From NCBI GenBank assembly GCA_951230915.1, contig OX579635.1, positions 29,078,001 to 29,142,000 of the forward strand: a stretch of DNA of 64,000 bases. The letters run 5' to 3'. Shown here piece after piece: positions 59,222 to 64,000 of the stretch. The DNA comes from Antitrichia curtipendula (lineage: Eukaryota > Streptophyta > Bryopsida > Hypnales > Leucodontaceae). Below the pieces are notes generated by a model. It was not told where the DNA came from. It did not search any database and saw nothing but the letters and a program-made list of their open reading frames with translations. Positions within the stretch are counted from its first letter, which is position 1; the number at the start of each line of letters is the position of its first letter. The translations under genes were made by a program, and so were the position numbers.

Positions 59222-60362
59222 TTAACCTCTAAAACTCTTTCAAGACTATGTTTTCACAAAAAACAATCCAATATTGCCATTTTTAGACATATGTAACCAT
59301 GGCTTTTTTTCATTTTTATGAAGTGCCAAAATGACAATATGAAATGTTATAGTGGTGCTCCAAATTTCAACATTCATCCAAATAATGAATAGAAAATATC
59401 ACATTTGCACATATCACATGTCTCTAACTCTTTTTTTTATCCACAATCTCACAATTTCAACCAAGATTTTTTATTAATTCAAAGTTTTCTAGTGAAAAAC
59501 TTCACAATCATTTGCCATTTTTAAGCCAAATTAATTTTTTTTGGTGTAATTTGGTACTAGAAAGCCCCCCCCCCTCCCAAAAAAAAAGGCCCTAATATAA
59601 CCTTAGGATCTTGTATTACATTGATTTGAAAGGATGTGGAAAAATTTCAGAAATTTTCATTGTGGGGATTGCAAGATATTAGCATTTGAAGTGACCAAAA
59701 TCCTTTAGGGGGCCTTACAAAAAACAAGCTAGCTGCTTTTCACAAGGTCACATTTGTATGAAAAAATGTCCCAAATGGAAGTGCTTCTTTGAATTCATTC
59801 TTCAAGGCAAGTTGGATACATGCTTGAAAATTTTGAGATCATTTGAAATTGTACAACATATAGGAAAATATAATAAGTAGAAAGAAGTAGAGAATGATTC
59901 AAACTACTAAATTGTTAAGAATTTAGTTATGGGATTGAAAATGCCAATCCCTATGGTTGTAATTTTATAATAAACAACCCACATCCTATAATAATCCATA
60001 ACTACCCGCAAACTAAAACTCCTCATATCTTTCATTTCATTAATCAAAATGGAATGACTCAAAGCTTTACTCAGATATTTGAATCTAGAAAAACAATTTC
60101 AAATTGTTGTTTTTGGAGAAAGTATTTTTTTAAGAATTTTTTTGAATTGCCCAAGTTGCTCATTGAAAGCTGAAAATTACATATCATAGTTACAATAATT
60201 TTTTAACTATGTAGTCAAAAATTATGAAAATTGTTGGGCATTAAAGGAAAAACCTTGTCCACATGTTGTGTGAAAATTTCATAGAAAACAAACTCTATTT
60301 GTAGTGAATTGTCTGAAACCACTATATTGCAAAAAAATGCAATTTGGACCTTAAAGGGTTAT
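59222..60362 (+). mobile_element. TTAA-flanked element, family A, second copy
   Basis: TTAA 59222-59225 then CCTCTAAAACTC; right end TTTGGACCTTAAAGGG before TTAT (mutated TTAA) 60359-60362. Collinear with 25593-26532. A C9 tract followed by A9 lies at about 59565-59588. Non-coding. Confidence 0.78.
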
Positions 60363-61534
60363 ACATTACCCAAATGAGAAGAACTTATTTCAAATGCTTG
60401 TTAAACAAAAGCATACATGTCATTGTATGTCTATCAACTTTTGGAATTATGTTAACAATCTTGTTGAAAGTATGTAAAAAGATTTTTAGACCCTGTAAAA
60501 ATAGGATAATTCATAATTCATTAAAAACTACCCAATAGTATATTAATTCGTTCGTAGGGAGAATTTCAAATAGGGATTTACGACTAGTAAATCTAATCAC
60601 AACCAAGGGCACAACTTAAAAATTATGATTTGGATCCTCACCAACTTAATCTAATTCCAACTACTCTCCACTCTTAAAGGCCACAAGGGTTAGATTCTAA
60701 GTATCTTTTAGATTTGGATCTTTCCAATTTGGCTTTGGACTTGCTCCTGCACTTTCTTTTCTTTGTTCACAGCCTCTTTCTTTACAGCAGCACTGGTTCC
60801 GTTTACTTCCAACTTGGCTTTCAAACTTCCCAATCCGCAAGCTTAATTATTGTAGCTTTTCTTCTTGCAAAACTGACATTCTCTCTTGACCAAATTGGTT
60901 TCACTCTCATCCATTCTTTCACCACTCATTATCCGGTATAACTCAATTCTTATATAACTCTATTAGCATTCACAGCATTTTGACTTCCAATTTGGATTTG
61001 ACACTATAATTCTAGTACAGTAACTTCCAAACTGGGCTTGCACATACATTCAAGATATTACACCCATGGATTACAATTCATACACGGCTAGATTGGATTC
61101 TTTCCATTGACTACTCAGACACAACTACAAACACACAATTAATCAGAACTGCAATCCAATTTGGACACGCAAAATCTCAACAATTCGATTCTTCCGACTA
61201 GACAAATTTATTCGACCATACTTCACATCACACCAGTTTCCACACAATTCCACACATTAAGTTCCAATTCGGATTTAACTCACTTGACCAACTGGACTAC
61301 AACGACACCAAACAATTCAGACAACAAACTTATTCACTCCAAGTTTTCCAAATTGGTAATCAAACCAAACATGACATAATCACAATTTCAGCACATAAAT
61401 TCATACATACAAAGCTTTTATAAATTAGACACAAAGCACATCAGTCACAATGAATCAATTCACAATTTACAAATTCACGATTTACACACTCAACCAATTT
61501 AGGCAACTTAACTCCAACTTGATGGGCAATTTCA
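60363..61534. other. Spacer, CAATTTGG-rich, no gene
   Basis: From about 60700 the composition changes to C-rich on the + strand, with many CCAATTTGG and CACAATT words (for example 60725, 60890, 61158, 61345), suggesting part of a larger repeat such as an LTR. No long terminal repeat pair, primer-binding site or coding domain was found. Confidence 0.4.
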
Positions 61535-61831
61535 TTAAAATGGCAAAATTCCGTAACTTTGGCAGTTTTCACAGTTCAGAGCGGCCGCTCTGAAATGTTC
61601 AACTGTCCTAGATTTCTGAAATCTAAACCACTTGTAGATGTCTGAAATCTACAATAGTCATAGATGTTGCTTTTAAAGTTCAGACCGCGCGATTTGAAAT
61701 GTACATTAGTGCTAGATTTTTTAAATCTATATAAGACAAAGATTTATGTAATCTATACCCCTCGTAGATGTCACTTTTGTAGTTCAAAGTGGCCGCTCTG
61801 AAAATGGCATACGGAATACCGCCATTTTAAC
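61535..61831. mobile_element. Palindrome-ended MITE with an internal 105-bp tandem repeat
   Basis: Left TTAAAATGGCAAAATTCCGT, right end its diverged reverse complement finishing GCCATTTTAA. Inside, a unit starting AGTTCAGA or AGTTCAAA recurs at 61573, 61678 and 61781 (periods 105 and 103). The first unit includes CAGAGCGGCCGCTCTG, itself a 16-bp palindrome. Confidence 0.6.
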
Positions 61832-63085
61832 AAAATTGCCATTTTTGATATTAATCGCAACAAAAATTACAAGAAAAACAGCCTATTCGATAAGTTGGAC
61901 TCGCACTAGTATCTCTCGGCAGTGGGTAATTGAAACTCAAAATGGAAGACTAAGTACCAACTTGACACCGATTCAACCCCAATCGGCAAGAAGAGTAACA
62001 CCTCTCTACATCCCACTTACAACACCCAATTGGATCTAACCAAGTAACTTACTACGGCCTTGACTCAAATAGATCACATAGACTCCAAGTTGACATACTA
62101 CTATTCACCCAATTGGCTAAATTTATGCATTTAGACCTCAAAATCGCCAATTAGCCATTATCAAAATTTATCTTAAAACCTACACATTCTACAGACCCAT
62201 TGGATCTATTTGTCATGGCTACCTAAAATTGCCCTTATTAAAAGAAATGACCTTTTGAGACATAAATTAATTATTGCAACTTGGATTGGTTTGAAATTTT
62301 GTAGGCATCAAGCTTGTAGTGAACACACTTTTGGTTAAATTTTCACAAGACTTGTAATTAACAAATATTGCACTTCAAATGGCCTGCCCCAAAGTGAAAA
62401 ATGACTTGAAATCATGCCTCAAGACCTTAAAGTTCAATTAATTATTTGACATCAACGTCCCAACCTTGTCCTACTGCTAGGATGCAAGTACATTCCAAAA
62501 TCTTCCAAAATCTTAGGAATGCACTAAGTAGAGTCCAAAGGTTCCAAAAATATTTAAAAAAGATTCTAGATTTTTTAAGATATTGTCATTGCATTATTCA
62601 AATCAACAAAAAGTAGGTGGTCATTTTGTTGGCTTTTACAAAAGATTCATAAACTAGTAAAAATGGTCATTACAATGCTCCAAATAACAAAACTGAGTTG
62701 ATTTTCTATTGTTTTGGTCATGACTTTCTAGAAGTGTAGTGACAATTACTTTTGTTTGGAATCCTACAACTATATTAATGAAATTTGTTGAAGCTCTTGG
62801 TTTAACTTGAAATTTTACCTTCCTTTTGTTTTACTAACTTTGATTTTGTACATCTACATAACTCTATGAGCATTTCAATACCCGTTCTTGGTATTTAAAC
62901 GAGCACAACCAAATTTCAATGTTTGTGTAAAAATTTATCCTAATTGGGTGCCTAAATATCATTCGTTGTACCTTCGAGGCAATGAATTTTTTCTAATTTC
63001 CTATGTAATATGAACTTGCAAAATAACCAACAGAATTTAACCTAAAATACAATTTCTAGCCAATCGGCCAAACCAAATAAGGTTA
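61832..63085. other. Spacer, nothing recognised
   Basis: AT-rich; no coding frame with a domain and no element boundaries that I can support. Confidence 0.4.
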
Positions 63086-63495
63086 AGGTAGTATGCTCTT
63101 AAAGCAACCATTTAAGTGCTAGTCCGCCTTTTTCACAGGCTTTCGTGGACGAAAATACTTTTAGATAATTTTTCAGAGAAAGAAAAATAGATGTGGAACC
63201 TAATACAAGTGGTTTTGTATTTTTCCAAGCATTTATGAATTACTTATGAATTTTCAAAGATTCAGGGCATAGGCACCTATTTGTGACCATAGGTCTTCCA
63301 AAATCTGTCCACTTGCAACTTGTAAAGAGATGTCCGGAAATTGAAGACAATGATTGGCTCTTGCAATAGAAAAACAATTTTTCCTTGATGCATTCAATTG
63401 CTAAACTGGTCCATTTAAGGATCACCCCATCTCCATTCTTCACCTAAAAATAAGGACAGTTTCAAGAAGATGGGTGCTTTTAGAGCACACTACCT
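63086..63495. mobile_element. TA-flanked MITE, AGGTAGTATGCTC family
   Basis: TA 63084-63085, AGGTAGTATGCTCTTAAAGC; right end GCACACTACCT then TA 63496-63497. Inner sequence matches 32922-33138, which is a shorter version. The reverse frame at 63240-63443 lies inside the element and is not a gene. Confidence 0.78.
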
Positions 63496-63529
63496 TACTA
63501 TGATTTTGGAACAAGAATTTACAATACTA

Positions 63530-64000
63530 AGGTAAACCAACCCATTATGGTCAGATGACCCATAGTGGACACCTCATGACCCTATGAGGGTTTTTCAGAC
63601 CACAATCAATATCTAACCTGACATCTATGGAGTGATTAGTGACCTCATTAGGAACACCCAATTTTTTCAGTGTAAATCATTGTAGCAAGTGACTTTTCAT
63701 GGCATTCCACATTAGAAATTATTGTGACCACTTTAGGTGATTAAGATGAGCATATTGGATGCACTTTTTGTTGGTTATGGGGTAATGGGGTAGCCAATAG
63801 ACCATGTTGGGAAGATCACTTCAAAAATCTATAGCTAATTTATTCTTTGTCTAAAAAATAAAATTTCAATTGCTCTCACTATTTCTCACACTTATCTTTG
63901 TGTGGGATAATTTTTGAAAAATTTCAGCAATGGCATGAGGGCAGACTCCAAATTTTGACCACAGTGGGCTGTTTTATCTTATATGATCAACCCTCAGTTA
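63530..64000. repeat. AGGTA-ended dispersed repeat, cut by the window edge
   Basis: TA 63528-63529, then AGGTAAACCAACCCATTATG. The whole stretch matches 36060-36664 in inverted orientation and lacks the CACTA MITE found there. It continues beyond the window. Confidence 0.6.

Noticed and set aside
60700..62050. Possible LTR of a retrotransposon
   Set aside because: CAATTTGG-rich sequence is suggestive, but I found no second copy, TG...CA ends, primer-binding site or coding domain.

Overview
The window is nuclear DNA of a land plant. Three intron-containing or membrane-enzyme genes of ordinary plant type sit in AT-rich intergenic DNA that is mostly transposon debris. The LCAT4-type acyltransferase/phospholipase, with twelve exons and plant-type splice sites, is the strongest lineage clue. 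The few small genes, the large spacers and the presence of a piggyBac element suggest a non-seed plant (bryophyte or lycophyte), but that is inference and the species cannot be named from sequence alone.

Layout. 1-16.7 kb: AT-rich spacer with foldback elements, MITEs and decayed coding-like pieces. 16.9-20.2 kb: a four-exon FOLD gene (5,10-methylene-THF dehydrogenase/cyclohydrolase, + strand) with a GC-rich duplicated 5' region. 21.7-23.0 kb: a single-exon exostosin (GT47) glycosyltransferase (- strand), convergent with FOLD. 23.8-39 kb: nests of small transposons. 40.4-44.5 kb: a twelve-exon LCAT4-like gene (- strand), ORF 573 aa. 45-50.8 kb: more MITEs. 50.8-57.2 kb: a 6.4-kb piggyBac element with a decayed DDD transposase (- strand). 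57.2-64 kb: foldbacks, TTAA elements and TA-flanked MITEs.

The main system is a community of cut-and-paste DNA transposons. One class is bounded by TTAA and begins CCCCTAAAGGACC or close to it. About twenty such ends occur in the window, and at least two elements are nested with the empty site readable in the window itself. The large piggyBac copy, whose ends start CCCTTWA next to TTAA, shows what kind of enzyme could have mobilised them. A second class is flanked by TA and begins AGGTA. Several elements are long palindromes, including one perfect 79-bp-arm hairpin, and could yield double-stranded RNA. The stop codons in the transposase are all explicable by C-to-T changes, as expected from decay of methylated DNA.
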